Shown: in pieces, positions 11,501 to 19,738 of the stretch
Position numbering within the stretch: position 1 is the stretch's first letter
Layout: each line of letters opens with the position of its first letter
Source of the DNA: Aquilaria yunnanensis
Lineage: Eukaryota > Streptophyta > Magnoliopsida > Malvales > Thymelaeaceae
Direction of reading: 5' to 3'
Length of the DNA stretch: 64,000 bases
NCBI GenBank assembly: GCA_039654915.1
Contig: CM077594.1
Coordinates: forward strand, 106,592,893 to 106,656,892
The notes under the pieces: generated by a model
Told to the model about the DNA's origin: nothing
Database searches by the model: none
The model's input: only the letters and a program-made list of their open reading frames with translations
Translations under genes and position numbers: made by a program

Positions 11501-11859
11501 CAAATGAAGGGAAATACGGCCTAGGCTTCACACCGACAAGACATGATAAAATGAAGGCAATAGCTGAAAAGAGAGAAAAGAGGATTGCACGATTAACAGG
11601 GCATCCTCTCCAGGAAAGAAATCTGGATATCCCTGAAATCACCGAAACGTTCGTGAGTGGTGGTCTCATTCCAAAAAATGACAATGAAGGCAAGCTGACT
11701 ATCAACATCAACAAGTCTTTTGAAAGTCTTTCTATTCAGGCAATCATCAGCGATTCACCTGAAGAGGAGGAGCTTGTTCAACCTTGTGGCCCACGGGATG
11801 TGCTGAACAATTGGGAGGCGATAGAACTGCCTGTTATAATCGAAAGCTTTCCAAAGTAA
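8548..11859 (+). CDS. Gag-protease polyprotein with G-patch
   Basis: 1103 aa if unspliced. In order: N-terminal coiled coil (1-45); retrotransposon gag core (about 130-290, with SALQWYLSQGP and FKEYAQRWRDLAAQVQPPMT); NRPN(N/D)YPP proline/asparagine repeats (about 344-378); two short Cys/His knuckles around C439 (CPYHDGTVGHGLENC) and C539 (CNFHNSKSHSIQEC); an aspartic protease with catalytic D796 in VLIDNGSALNVMP; and a G-patch-like block from about residue 955 (GGYSPGLGLGQDLQG). The knuckles replace the usual CCHC form with C-x2-H spacing. The frame stops at 11857, but a GT donor at 11856 would splice it in frame to the RT-integrase frame, giving one Gag-Pro-Pol product. Unspliced RNA would give Gag-Pro only. 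Confidence 0.92.
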   Translation: MAEQAEGRLMEMESKIESMSEQMRQLMELIKGKATQVPIKEVQDPTYPPGFTPQRVSVQENLFQESGPSASVHLKQDTVQEEKKTLPKEEAESQKLETIEKRLRAIEGGTIFGSLSVDDLCLVPDVVIPSDFKVPDFVKYDGTSDLITHITLFLRRLQPLTKDEKVWIALFQESLTKSALQWYLSQGPRNIKTWNDLAQAFIGNYKHVMDLAPDRQTLQNMEKKKPETFKEYAQRWRDLAAQVQPPMTEREMVTLFVQTLKYPYYDKLIGNAATNFSDVVMSGERIEHGIRTGKITESFSDPMKRGGPSRRKDEEIQQIGRGRGIPFVGTVATGPRLSYSANKPNYYPTNRPNDYPPNRPNDYLPNRPNNYPPNRPNQLRPPVPTPPVPAPRPREIFAPIPMTYTELYPKLIESQLIRPIPTRPLEPPYPRWYDPNINCPYHDGTVGHGLENCIALKRIVQQLIESKWLDFSDEPNVTHNPLPPHQAKPVNMMEEYWPMKKTVNDIITPLKHVYSCLVKEGIIIGKSSGNKEVEDEEWCNFHNSKSHSIQECPEFRKSLQSLMDSSQIIVFMSDKEDDVNVIIKEQEVNIMPRPLVIPISKSALKPLRIQVPKPFPYKSDKTVPWNYGYTSNITSNPLEVGGMTRSGRCYSPEQMNKLQQEKNVTDPANGPINTSKEQEMPRAVTDEQATEFLKLIKQSEYSIVEQLNRLPAKISILSLLLSSDAHREALLKVLNKAYVEQDISVNNFDHLVNNITAQNLITFTDDEIPAEGRGHSKALHISIKYKDRIMARVLIDNGSALNVMPLETLHKIGLDPSYLNNSHIVVRAFDGTKRDVVGEIELPIGIGPCLFHITFQVMDICPSYTCLLGRPWIHMAGAIPSSLHQKMKFIIEGKIITVFAEEDILLSRPADAQYVEVNENVPDCSFRSFEIVNAAYVSEYEEEPNPSISKTSRMVAKLMIKGGYSPGLGLGQDLQGITEPLKITTNEGKYGLGFTPTRHDKMKAIAEKREKRIARLTGHPLQERNLDIPEITETFVSGGLIPKNDNEGKLTININKSFESLSIQAIISDSPEEEELVQPCGPRDVLNNWEAIELPVIIESFPK

Positions 11860-12052
11860 TCTAATAGTAAAAACCTCCTAAAGAAATGTTCAATCAATAG
11901 GGTGTAGTCTTTGTTTAAGTGAACCTTTTAGTTATTGCTTTTTATTCCAATAAAGTTGTGATTTATGCACATTGTAAATAAAGTACCAGTTTGCATCCAT
12001 CTCATTCGTGCCATTTTTTCTCTTCTCTTTCTTTTCTCTCTGGATAATGCAG
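11856..12052 (+). other. Candidate intron between protease and reverse transcriptase
   Basis: 197 nt with donor CCAAA|GTAATC and acceptor ATGCAG|ACCC after a long pyrimidine tract (about 12012-12040). The upstream exon ends two bases into a codon and the downstream exon supplies the third base (AA + A, Lys). The reading frame then runs open into the 12084 frame without a stop, and the gag-pro stop codon is removed. An intron at this place, partly spliced, is known in legume Ogre elements; it would set the Gag to Pol ratio. Confidence 0.75.
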
Positions 12053-12083
12053 ACCCAAGACTCTCTTTGATGACAATGAAAGA

Positions 12084-15000
12084 ATGAACTTTGATAATCC
12101 TGTAAACACTACCGACTCGGATGACGAAGATCTTCAAGTATCTCCTGAGCTATTAAAAATGATTGAGCGAGATGAAAAAGAAAGAGCAACAAGTCAAGAA
12201 CCAACTGAGGTATTCAACCTGGGAGACAGTCAGGATGTAAAAGAAGTCAAGATTGGCACTTTATTCCCTCCTGAAGAAAAAGAAGAATTAGTCCATTTAT
12301 TGAAAGAATATGTGGATGTGTTTGCTTGGTCATACCAAGATATGCCTGGCTTAAGCTCAGACATAGTACTACACAAAATACCCTTGAAACCTGGGGCGAA
12401 GCCTGTCAGACAAAAGTTACGAAGATTAAAGCCGGATCTAATCTTAAGAGTGAAAGATGAGATTCGAAAGCTGTGGGATGCAGGATTCCTTGGGGTCGCT
12501 GAATATACAGAATGGGTGGTTAACATTGTTCCAGTCGAAAAGAAAGAAAGCGGGAAACTAAGAGTTTGTCAGGACTACCGGCCATTGAACGAAGCCAGTC
12601 CTAAAGATAACTTCCCACTTCCTCACATTGATACGCTGGTGGATAATACCGCAGGAAACTCCTATTTTTCCTTCATGGATGGCTTCTCTGGATACAATCA
12701 AATCAAACTTGATCCAGATGATATGATAAAAACTGCCTTTATAACCCTTTGGGGTACCTTCTACTACAAGGTGATGCCTTTTGGGTTAAAGAATGCTGGT
12801 GCTACATATCAAAGAGCCATGGTTGCATTATTCCATGACATGATGCATAAAGAAATTGAAGTATATGTAGACGACATGATCGCCAAAACTTTCACTGCTA
12901 AGGGGCATCTAAAAGTGCTAAGAAAACTATTCGATAGACTTCGCAAATATCAATTGAAGTTGAATCCTGCCAAATGTACTTTTGGAGCCTCTTCAGGAAA
13001 GTTATTGGGTTTCATGGTCAGCAAGGACGGGATTCGAGTTGACCCGAGTAAAGTCAAAGCGATACAAGAAATGCAACCCCCGAAGACTCCAAAACAAGTA
13101 AGAAGTTTTCTGGGTAGAATCAACTTCATAGCAAGGTTCATTTCACAATTGACATCCAAGTGTGAACCTCTTTTCAAATCACTGAAGAAGAACAATCCGA
13201 TCGAGTGGAATAACGAATGCCAAGAAGCATTCGAGAAAATCAAGCAATATCTATCAAATCCACCAGTCTTGGTACCACCCCGATCTGGAGAATCGTTGAT
13301 TCTATATTTATCCATACAGGATTCTTCATTAGGATCCGTATTGGGTCAACGTGATGAGATAGGCAAGAAAGAGCATGCAATTTACTATTTGAGCAAGAAG
13401 CTTACCACATATGAAGCGAAATACTCAATAGTAGAAAAGTCCTGTTGTGCCCTTGCATGGGTAGCACACCGACTACGACACTACATGCTCAACAACACCA
13501 CATTGCTAATCTCCAAGACTGATCCCATTAAGTACATTTTTGAAAAACCAGCTTTATCAGGCAGGATCGCAAAATGGCAAATGCTGTTGTCTGAATACGA
13601 CATACAGTATGTCACCCAAAAGGCTGTAAAAGGGAGTGTGATTGCTGAATATCTGGCTGATAGAGCATTGGATGATTATAAGCCAATGAAAATGGAGTTT
13701 CCTGATGGAGATATAATGACAATAGAACAAGAAGTCTCTAAAGATGATGAAACATGGAAAATGGCATTCGATGGAGCATCTAATGCTTTGGGACAAGGGA
13801 TTGGAGCCATACTCATCTCTCCAAGTGGAGAGCAATTCCCTCTTACAGCAAAAATTACATTTCCTTGTACCAACAATATAGTAGAGTATGAGGCATGTGC
13901 TATGGGACTCCAAATGGCACTGGAATTGAAAGTGCGAGATCTCCGAGTTTATGGGGATTCCGCATTAGTCATATATCAAATCAACGGAGAATGGGAGACA
14001 AGGGATTCAAAATTGATCCCTTACCAAAAGCTCATACTAGACTTGGCTCGAAAATTCAACAGTATAAGCTTCCATCATCTTCCAAGGGAAGATAATCAAA
14101 TACCGGATGCTTTAGCTACTTTGGCTGTTATGTACAAGATCAGTGACCCCGAGCATACTCCTGTGTTCGAGATGAGAATAATAGATTCTCCAGCTTATTG
14201 CATGAGCATCGAAGAAGAATTGGATGGAAAGCCTTGGTATCACGATATCAAGAAATACCTCCAAGAAAGAGTATATCCACCAGAAGTATCAGAAAATGAC
14301 AAGAAATTTCTACGAAGATTGTCAATGGGTTTTCTTTTAAACCTAGACATACTTTACAAGAAAACCCCAGACTCGATGCTACTTCGCTGTGTAGATACTC
14401 ATGAAGCACGAAAGATCATGGAAGAAGTTCATTCTGGAATATGTGGAGCACACACTAGTGGTCATACCATGGCAAGACAAATAATGAGGGCTGGTTACTA
14501 TTGGCTCACATTGGAAAGTGATTGCGTCAATCACGTAAGAAAATGTCACAAATGCCAAATATATGCCAACAAGATCCAAGCTCCACCTGTTCCTCTTAAT
14601 GTAACAGCAATACCTTGGCCTTTTGCCATGTGGGGAATCGATGTTATTGGAGCGATTACCCCTAAAGCTTCCAATGGTCACAAATTCATCCTAGTTGCAA
14701 TTGACTACTTTACTAAATGGGTAGAAGCTGTGTCTTATGCAAGCGTAACTCAAAAGGTGGTATGCCGGTTCATTAAGAAAGAAATCATTTATCGCTATGG
14801 ACCGCCAGAGTGTATCATCTCAGACAATGCCACGAACCTGAATAATGCAATGATGCAGACTTTATGCCGGCAATTCAAAATCAAGCATCTCAATTCAGCA
14901 CCTTATCGACCGATGATGAATGGTGCAGTAGAAGCGGCCAATAAAAATATCAAGAGAATTGTTGAAAAGATGATCGTCACTTACAAGGACTGGCATGAGA

Positions 15001-15482
15001 TGTTACCTTTTGCACTGCATGCTTATAGAACTTCTACCCGTACTTCTACTGGAGCAACACCTTTTTCTCTGGTATACGGTATGGAGGCTGTATTGCCCAT
15101 TGAAGTTGAAATTCCTTCATTAAGGGTACTAATGGATACTCAATTAGGAGAAGCAGAATGGGTCAAAGCTAGATACGAGCAATTAAATCTAATTGATGAA
15201 AGAAGAATGATAGCCCTCTGCCATGGGCAACTTTATCAAAGAAGGATGATTCGTGCTTACAACAAAAAGGTTCGCCCACGACAATTTCACGAAGGTGACA
15301 TAGTGCTCAAGAAAATTTTACCCATGCAACATGATTCAAGAGGAAAATGGACACCAAATTATGACGGGCCATATGCCGTGAAGAAAGCATTTTCAGGAGG
15401 GGCACTAATTCTGACAGAAATGGATGGACGAGAATTACTGAAGCCAGTAAATTCGGATGCAGTAAAGAAATACTTTGCATAA
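12084..15482 (+). CDS. Pol: reverse transcriptase, two RNase H domains, integrase
   Basis: 1132 aa from the first ATG; if spliced, the frame begins at 12053. RT with MPFGLKNAGATYQRAM and catalytic YVDD at residues 261-264. First RNase H at about 385-500. Second, archaeal-type RNase H at about 557-690 (MAFDGASNALGQGIG, D563; NIVEYEACAMGLQMAL; YGDSALVIYQINGEW), as expected for the Tat lineage. Integrase with an HHCC finger (from H773 to KCHKCQ) and a DD35E core at D853 (WGIDVIG), D914 (SDNATNL) and E950 (GAVEAANK), followed by a C-terminal basic domain with GPYAVKKAF. All catalytic residues are present and the frame is unbroken. No chromodomain is seen. Confidence 0.96.
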   Translation: MNFDNPVNTTDSDDEDLQVSPELLKMIERDEKERATSQEPTEVFNLGDSQDVKEVKIGTLFPPEEKEELVHLLKEYVDVFAWSYQDMPGLSSDIVLHKIPLKPGAKPVRQKLRRLKPDLILRVKDEIRKLWDAGFLGVAEYTEWVVNIVPVEKKESGKLRVCQDYRPLNEASPKDNFPLPHIDTLVDNTAGNSYFSFMDGFSGYNQIKLDPDDMIKTAFITLWGTFYYKVMPFGLKNAGATYQRAMVALFHDMMHKEIEVYVDDMIAKTFTAKGHLKVLRKLFDRLRKYQLKLNPAKCTFGASSGKLLGFMVSKDGIRVDPSKVKAIQEMQPPKTPKQVRSFLGRINFIARFISQLTSKCEPLFKSLKKNNPIEWNNECQEAFEKIKQYLSNPPVLVPPRSGESLILYLSIQDSSLGSVLGQRDEIGKKEHAIYYLSKKLTTYEAKYSIVEKSCCALAWVAHRLRHYMLNNTTLLISKTDPIKYIFEKPALSGRIAKWQMLLSEYDIQYVTQKAVKGSVIAEYLADRALDDYKPMKMEFPDGDIMTIEQEVSKDDETWKMAFDGASNALGQGIGAILISPSGEQFPLTAKITFPCTNNIVEYEACAMGLQMALELKVRDLRVYGDSALVIYQINGEWETRDSKLIPYQKLILDLARKFNSISFHHLPREDNQIPDALATLAVMYKISDPEHTPVFEMRIIDSPAYCMSIEEELDGKPWYHDIKKYLQERVYPPEVSENDKKFLRRLSMGFLLNLDILYKKTPDSMLLRCVDTHEARKIMEEVHSGICGAHTSGHTMARQIMRAGYYWLTLESDCVNHVRKCHKCQIYANKIQAPPVPLNVTAIPWPFAMWGIDVIGAITPKASNGHKFILVAIDYFTKWVEAVSYASVTQKVVCRFIKKEIIYRYGPPECIISDNATNLNNAMMQTLCRQFKIKHLNSAPYRPMMNGAVEAANKNIKRIVEKMIVTYKDWHEMLPFALHAYRTSTRTSTGATPFSLVYGMEAVLPIEVEIPSLRVLMDTQLGEAEWVKARYEQLNLIDERRMIALCHGQLYQRRMIRAYNKKVRPRQFHEGDIVLKKILPMQHDSRGKWTPNYDGPYAVKKAFSGGALILTEMDGRELLKPVNSDAVKKYFA

Positions 15483-16645
15483 TGAAGAAATTTTCGAACA
15501 GAAGGGGAGAAGTGGATACAGGGTTACCAAAGTTTATTTGATCAAAGTTGTCAAAGAGAGCTTTCTTCCCTTACACTTTCATTATCTATCTGTACCCAAG
15601 ATTTTCATATTCTTTTACCCATAAATAAAAGCCAATTCTCTTTAACTTACCTTAGATTCTCACGTTCAAAATGCTAAAGTCGCTTCTATCCAGTTCTTTT
15701 CCTTCAAATCTCACATTCCTACTAGCCTTAAGTGTGCAATAAATTGTGACTTTTGAAGGAAGAATAGTAATAATTAAAACTTAGAAAAAAACAAAGACCG
15801 TAGATTACTTTGATAAGCTTTGTGAATTAAAACAGGTAAGATTGAGGTCCTGCTTTGCGAGCAGCACAGAACATACGCTAACAAAGAAGAAGGAGTAACA
15901 AATCTTTGGGAGATAGCCTTGGTGGTAGCCTGAATGATCATTTCAGAAGTCTTAACATGTCTATGTCAGCAGGAAAGAATCATGCTCACGAATATTTCAA
16001 CAGGGACAATTATCCAGAGAAGCATAAAATATGAGGCGGGCATTAAAGAAAATTGAGGTCAAAATTCAAAAATAAGGCAAGGAAAGAGGATTTTTGAACA
16101 AAGTTGGGCTTTTGAGACAATGGACAACAGCTGGAAAGCATAAAGAGATTCAATAATAGTCCGAGAAGGGAATCACAAAGAAGATCCAGTAAAGTAAAGC
16201 AAAGACATGAAGAGCTAGATTCAAAAAAAAAAAAAAACCATCAATTACACATGCCTTGCATTCATGCATTTCACATCATGCATGCATGGCTTTTACATAA
16301 CAGGGATCAAATGAAAAGCATGTCCGCAGCATGATTGCAGCAGTATAAGCTGAGATCTTAATGACATCAGCTCTTACTAATTGGACGCATAGCTAATACG
16401 CTGGACCCAGCCCCATCAGGAATCCAAGGATAAAGCATACAATATCGTCAAAAGCCTGGCAATTGAGGCTACACCTAAAAGAACAGAATTGATGCCAGCT
16501 TAGCAGCATCCAAGATGAGTGATAACTATCGTCAAAGATAAGGCAGACATCAAGAAATATTGTCGTTGAAAATTCGTCAAAAGCGGACAATGGATTCAAT
16601 AATCAAGGACTGAATCGACGTCAGCTGGATGGAATATCTATCACA
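15483..16645 (+). other. Spacer between integrase and cargo genes
   Basis: About 1.15 kb without a convincing frame. A purine run CAGAAGGGGAGAAG at 15498-15511, right after the pol stop, resembles a polypurine tract and might be an internal or ancestral plus-strand primer. Short CATGCATG-type sequences occur at about 16250-16290. Nothing else recognised. Confidence 0.5.
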
Positions 16646-16777
16646 TCAAAATAAAGTAGGATTCACTTTTCCGGTTAAGCGGCGGATACGGTACTCCGTG
16701 ACTCTCAAGTCGGTTCTCTCAGTTGCCCATAATAACTGATCATTTCCTCCCTCCTTTCTTTTACTTTCTCCTAGAAA

Positions 16778-17326
16778 ATGGATCCTACTTTTTCTGCCTT
16801 GCGAAAATATTTTCCTTCTCTCCCAATGAACATCCTCAAAAAGATCTACCAAGTTCGCTGTGAACGATTAAGAGCTCTGATGCATAAAGGAATCCCTGAA
16901 GATGTGCGGTGGTTAATTGAAGCTAAGGTTCGTCTGGCAGGTGAAATCCCAGAGGCATTTGTGTCTCACATGCCTGGTGTAGGCAAAAGCTCTTATGCCA
17001 AAAAACGAAGAGCGAGGAGACTAGGCGTCTGTCATAAATGCGGACGCTGGACCTGTAATACTAAATGTCGTTCTTTAGGGATGATCTCTGATAATCGAGA
17101 AGATAAAATACGATTCATTAAGAATGGCCTGAGTAAGGACTCATTGGATGATATCCAATTGACTCTTGAGACGCATTCTTGTGGATCCGTGCAACGTGAA
17201 CTTCTCGATTTATGGAGCATTTTTCATGAAGAACGAGAACGATACAGTCCCGGGAATCTGACATTAAACGACCCTATTTGTCAGCTTGTAAGAAAACTGG
17301 ATGGGAAGCAAATCCTCGACTCATAG
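16778..17326 (+). CDS. Basic Cys-rich finger protein, copy 1 (carlavirus NABP-like layout)
   Basis: 182 aa. A helical, charged N-terminal part (1-60) leads to a Lys/Arg block (KSSYAKKRRARRL, residues 70-82) that could be a nuclear localisation signal. It is followed at once by a finger C85-x2-C88-x4-C93-x3-C97, then IRFIKNGL, and a C-terminal helical region with a conserved THSC. The order of arginine-rich block, Cys finger and FIK-G resembles the small nucleic-acid-binding, silencing-suppressor proteins of carla- and allexivirus-type RNA viruses, but identity is low by eye and the link is inference. It is not a known Ogre protein. The leader from 16668 (TTCCGGTTAAGCGGCGGATAC) matches that of copy 3, but the TATA seen in the other copies is here AATAAAGTA. 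Confidence 0.75.
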   Translation: MDPTFSALRKYFPSLPMNILKKIYQVRCERLRALMHKGIPEDVRWLIEAKVRLAGEIPEAFVSHMPGVGKSSYAKKRRARRLGVCHKCGRWTCNTKCRSLGMISDNREDKIRFIKNGLSKDSLDDIQLTLETHSCGSVQRELLDLWSIFHEERERYSPGNLTLNDPICQLVRKLDGKQILDS

Positions 17327-17485
17327 AAGCCATTAATCCCGTTACTGGACGTAAAACCAGTGGAAGATGTGAGCCACAGTCACAATCACTGTACATACAA
17401 TTTATCATATTTAAAATTTTTCATTTTTCTTTTAATAATGTATTTGCTCCCGTAAGTGTAATCGACACGTTATCCATTTCATCGC

Positions 17486-17493
17486 TATAAATG
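17486..17493 (+). promoter_or_regulatory. TATA box of Cys-rich copy 2
   Basis: CGCTATAAATGCATGTTCTT, 80 bp upstream of the ATG at 17573. It lies in a spacer shared with copy 3 (TATA at 18265) and copy 4 (19076). Confidence 0.6.
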
Positions 17494-17572
17494 CATGTTC
17501 TTCCAGTCGGTTATCTAAGTTTCCTTCAATAACTGATTCATTTCCCTCTTCTCTCAAATTCTTCTCTCATCA

Positions 17573-18121
17573 ATGGATTCTACTCTTTCTGCACTGCGAA
17601 AATACTTTCCTTCCTTTCCAATAAAAGTCCTTAAAAAGATCTACCTTGCTAGATGTGAAAGAATCAGAGTTTTTACACGCAAAGGCATTCCCGATAATGT
17701 GCAGTGGATAATTGAAGCTAAGGTCCGTCTGGCGGGTGAAGTTCCAGATGCATTTATGCCCCGCATGCCCGGTTTAGGTAAAAGCCGTTATGCCAAAAGG
17801 CGAAGAGCAAAGAGACTAGGCGTGTGTTATAAATGTGGGCGATGGAATTGTATTACTAAATGTCGCTCTTTAGGATACATCTCCATAAATTGTGAAGATA
17901 AAAGAAAATTCATTAAGAATGGCCTGCGTAAGGAATCTCTGGAAGATATCCGAGAGACTCTTGAAACGCATTCTTGTGGAAAAGTGCAAGGTGAAATTAT
18001 CAGTTTATGGAGGACTTACCATAAAGAACGAAACCGTTACAGTCTTGGGAATGTGACTTTAAACGATCCTGTTTGTCAGTTTGTAAGAAAACTGGATGGG
18101 AAGCAAATCCCCGACTTATAG
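17573..18121 (+). CDS. Basic Cys-rich finger protein, copy 2
   Basis: 182 aa, the same length as copy 1 without any indel. Basic block KSRYAKRRRAKRL, then finger C85-x2-C88-x4-C93-x3-C97 (CYKCGRWNCITKC), then RKFIKNGLRKESLEDI. The repeat unit (ATG to ATG) is 795 bp from copy 1 and 804 bp to copy 3, so the spacer with its TATA was duplicated with the gene. Many substitutions separate the copies while frame, length and cysteines are kept, which points to selection on the protein. Same uncertain similarity to viral nucleic-acid-binding proteins as copy 1. Confidence 0.75.
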   Translation: MDSTLSALRKYFPSFPIKVLKKIYLARCERIRVFTRKGIPDNVQWIIEAKVRLAGEVPDAFMPRMPGLGKSRYAKRRRAKRLGVCYKCGRWNCITKCRSLGYISINCEDKRKFIKNGLRKESLEDIRETLETHSCGKVQGEIISLWRTYHKERNRYSLGNVTLNDPVCQFVRKLDGKQIPDL

Positions 18122-18264
18122 ATGGCATTGAAGCCATTACTGGACATAAATCAGGGGAAGATGAGAGCCACGGTCATGATTCCTGTACATATAAGCTGTC
18201 ATTTGTCTTTTCTTTTAATATACTTGTTCCTGTAAGCGTAATTAACACGTTATCCTTTCATCGC

Positions 18265-18272
18265 TATAAATG
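18265..18272 (+). promoter_or_regulatory. TATA box of Cys-rich copy 3
   Basis: CGCTATAAATGCGTGTTCTT, 105 bp before the ATG at 18377, followed by a leader (TTCCGGTTAAGTAGCGGATG) shared with copy 1. Confidence 0.6.
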
Positions 18273-18376
18273 CGTGTTCTTCTTTCCGGTTAAGTAGCGG
18301 ATGCAATACTCTCTGACTCTCAGTTTCCTACAATAACTGATTTCTTCATCTCTTCTCTCAAATTCTTCTTTTATCA

Positions 18377-18925
18377 ATGGATTCTACTCTTTCCGCCATG
18401 CGAAAATACTTTCCTTCCATCCCAATAAATGTTCTTAAAATGATTTACCAAGCTAGATGTGAAAGGATTAGAGTCTTTATGCACAAAGGCATTCCTGACA
18501 ATGTGCGGTGGCTAATTGAAGCTAAGGTTCGTTCAGCTGGTGAAGTTCCAGAAGCGTTCTTTCCCCGTATGCCCGGCTTTGGTAAAAGCGCTTATGCCAA
18601 AAAGCGAAGAGCAAAGAGGCTTGGTGTCTGTCATAAATGTGGACGATGGAATTGTAATACTAAATGTCGCTTTTTAGGATACATCTCCAGAAATCATGAA
18701 GATAAAAGAAAATTCATCAAGAATGGCCTGCGTAAGGAATCTTTGGATGATATCCTATTAACTTTTGAAACACATTCTTGTGAAATAGTGCAATGGGAAA
18801 TTATGGATTTATGGTGGACTTTCCGTAAAGAACAGGATCATTACAGTCTTGGAAATCTAACTTTTAATGACCCTGTTTGCCAGTTTGTGATAAAACTGGA
18901 TGGGAAGCAAATCCCCGACTTATAG
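18377..18925 (+). CDS. Basic Cys-rich finger protein, copy 3
   Basis: 182 aa. Basic block KSAYAKKRRAKRL and finger CHKCGRWNCNTKC at residues 85-97, then RKFIKNGLRKESLDDI. The N-terminal half is nearly identical to copy 4 (AGEVPEAFFPRMPGFGKSAY in both), suggesting recent duplication or gene conversion between neighbours. The C-terminal part has drifted more (VQWEIMDLWWTF). It probably acts as an RNA- or DNA-binding protein by composition; no enzyme motif. Confidence 0.75.
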   Translation: MDSTLSAMRKYFPSIPINVLKMIYQARCERIRVFMHKGIPDNVRWLIEAKVRSAGEVPEAFFPRMPGFGKSAYAKKRRAKRLGVCHKCGRWNCNTKCRFLGYISRNHEDKRKFIKNGLRKESLDDILLTFETHSCEIVQWEIMDLWWTFRKEQDHYSLGNLTFNDPVCQFVIKLDGKQIPDL

Positions 18926-19075
18926 AAGGCATTGAAGCCGTTACTAGACATAAATCAGTGGAAGATGAGAGCCACAGTCATGATTGCTGTACATATAAGC
19001 TGTCATTTGTCTTTTCTTTTGACAATAATGTACTTGCTTCTGTAAGTGTAATAAACGCATTATCCCTTTCGTCAC

Positions 19076-19083
19076 TATAAATA
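19076..19083 (+). promoter_or_regulatory. TATA box of Cys-rich copy 4
   Basis: CACTATAAATATGTG, 59 bp upstream of the ATG at 19142, in the conserved spacer context. Confidence 0.6.
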
Positions 19084-19141
19084 TGTGTTAGTTATGTTCG
19101 TTTCCTACAATCACTAATTTCTTTCTTTGCCTCCTTCATCA

Positions 19142-19690
19142 ATGGAGTCTTCTCTTTCCGCCCTACGAAAGTATTTTCCTTCCTTCCCAATAAATGTTCT
19201 TAAAAAGATTTATCAAGCTAGATGTGAACGATTCAGAGTATTTATGCACAAAGGCATTCCTGATAATGTGCGGTGGCTAATTGAAGCTAAGGTTCGTTCA
19301 GCTGGTGAAGTTCCCGAAGCGTTCTTTCCCCGTATGCCCGGCTTTGGTAAAAGCGCTTATGCCAAAAAAAGAAGAGCAAAGAGGCTAGGCGTTTGTCATA
19401 ATTGTGGATGGTGGATTTGCGGCAATAAATGTCGTGCTCCAGGAGTGATCACCAGAAATCGTAATGATAGAATAAGATTCATTAAGAATGGCTTGCGTAA
19501 GGAATCTCTAGAAGATATTCGAGAGGTTCTTGAAGCGCATTCTTGCGGAATAGTGCAATTTGAGGTTGTTGGATTATGGATAATTTTCCAAAAAGAACGA
19601 GATCGTTACAGTCTTGGGAATCTGACCCTAAACGACCCTGTTTGCCAGTTTGTGAGAAAGCTAGATGAGATGCAAATCACCTATTCATAG
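19142..19690 (+). CDS. Basic Cys-rich finger protein, copy 4
   Basis: 182 aa from the ATG at 19142 (an in-frame ATG at 19127 would add five residues, but the other copies start at the MDS/MES position). The finger is CHNCGWWICGNKC; all four cysteines are kept although the intervening residues changed. It is followed by CRAPGVITRN and IRFIKNGL. The C-terminal region ends QITYS instead of QIPDL or QILDS. This is the last gene before the 87-bp repeats and LOG. Confidence 0.75.
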   Translation: MESSLSALRKYFPSFPINVLKKIYQARCERFRVFMHKGIPDNVRWLIEAKVRSAGEVPEAFFPRMPGFGKSAYAKKRRAKRLGVCHNCGWWICGNKCRAPGVITRNRNDRIRFIKNGLRKESLEDIREVLEAHSCGIVQFEVVGLWIIFQKERDRYSLGNLTLNDPVCQFVRKLDEMQITYS

Positions 19691-19738
19691 AAAGCATTGA
19701 AGCCATTACTGGACGCAAAGCCAGTGGAAGACGAGGAT

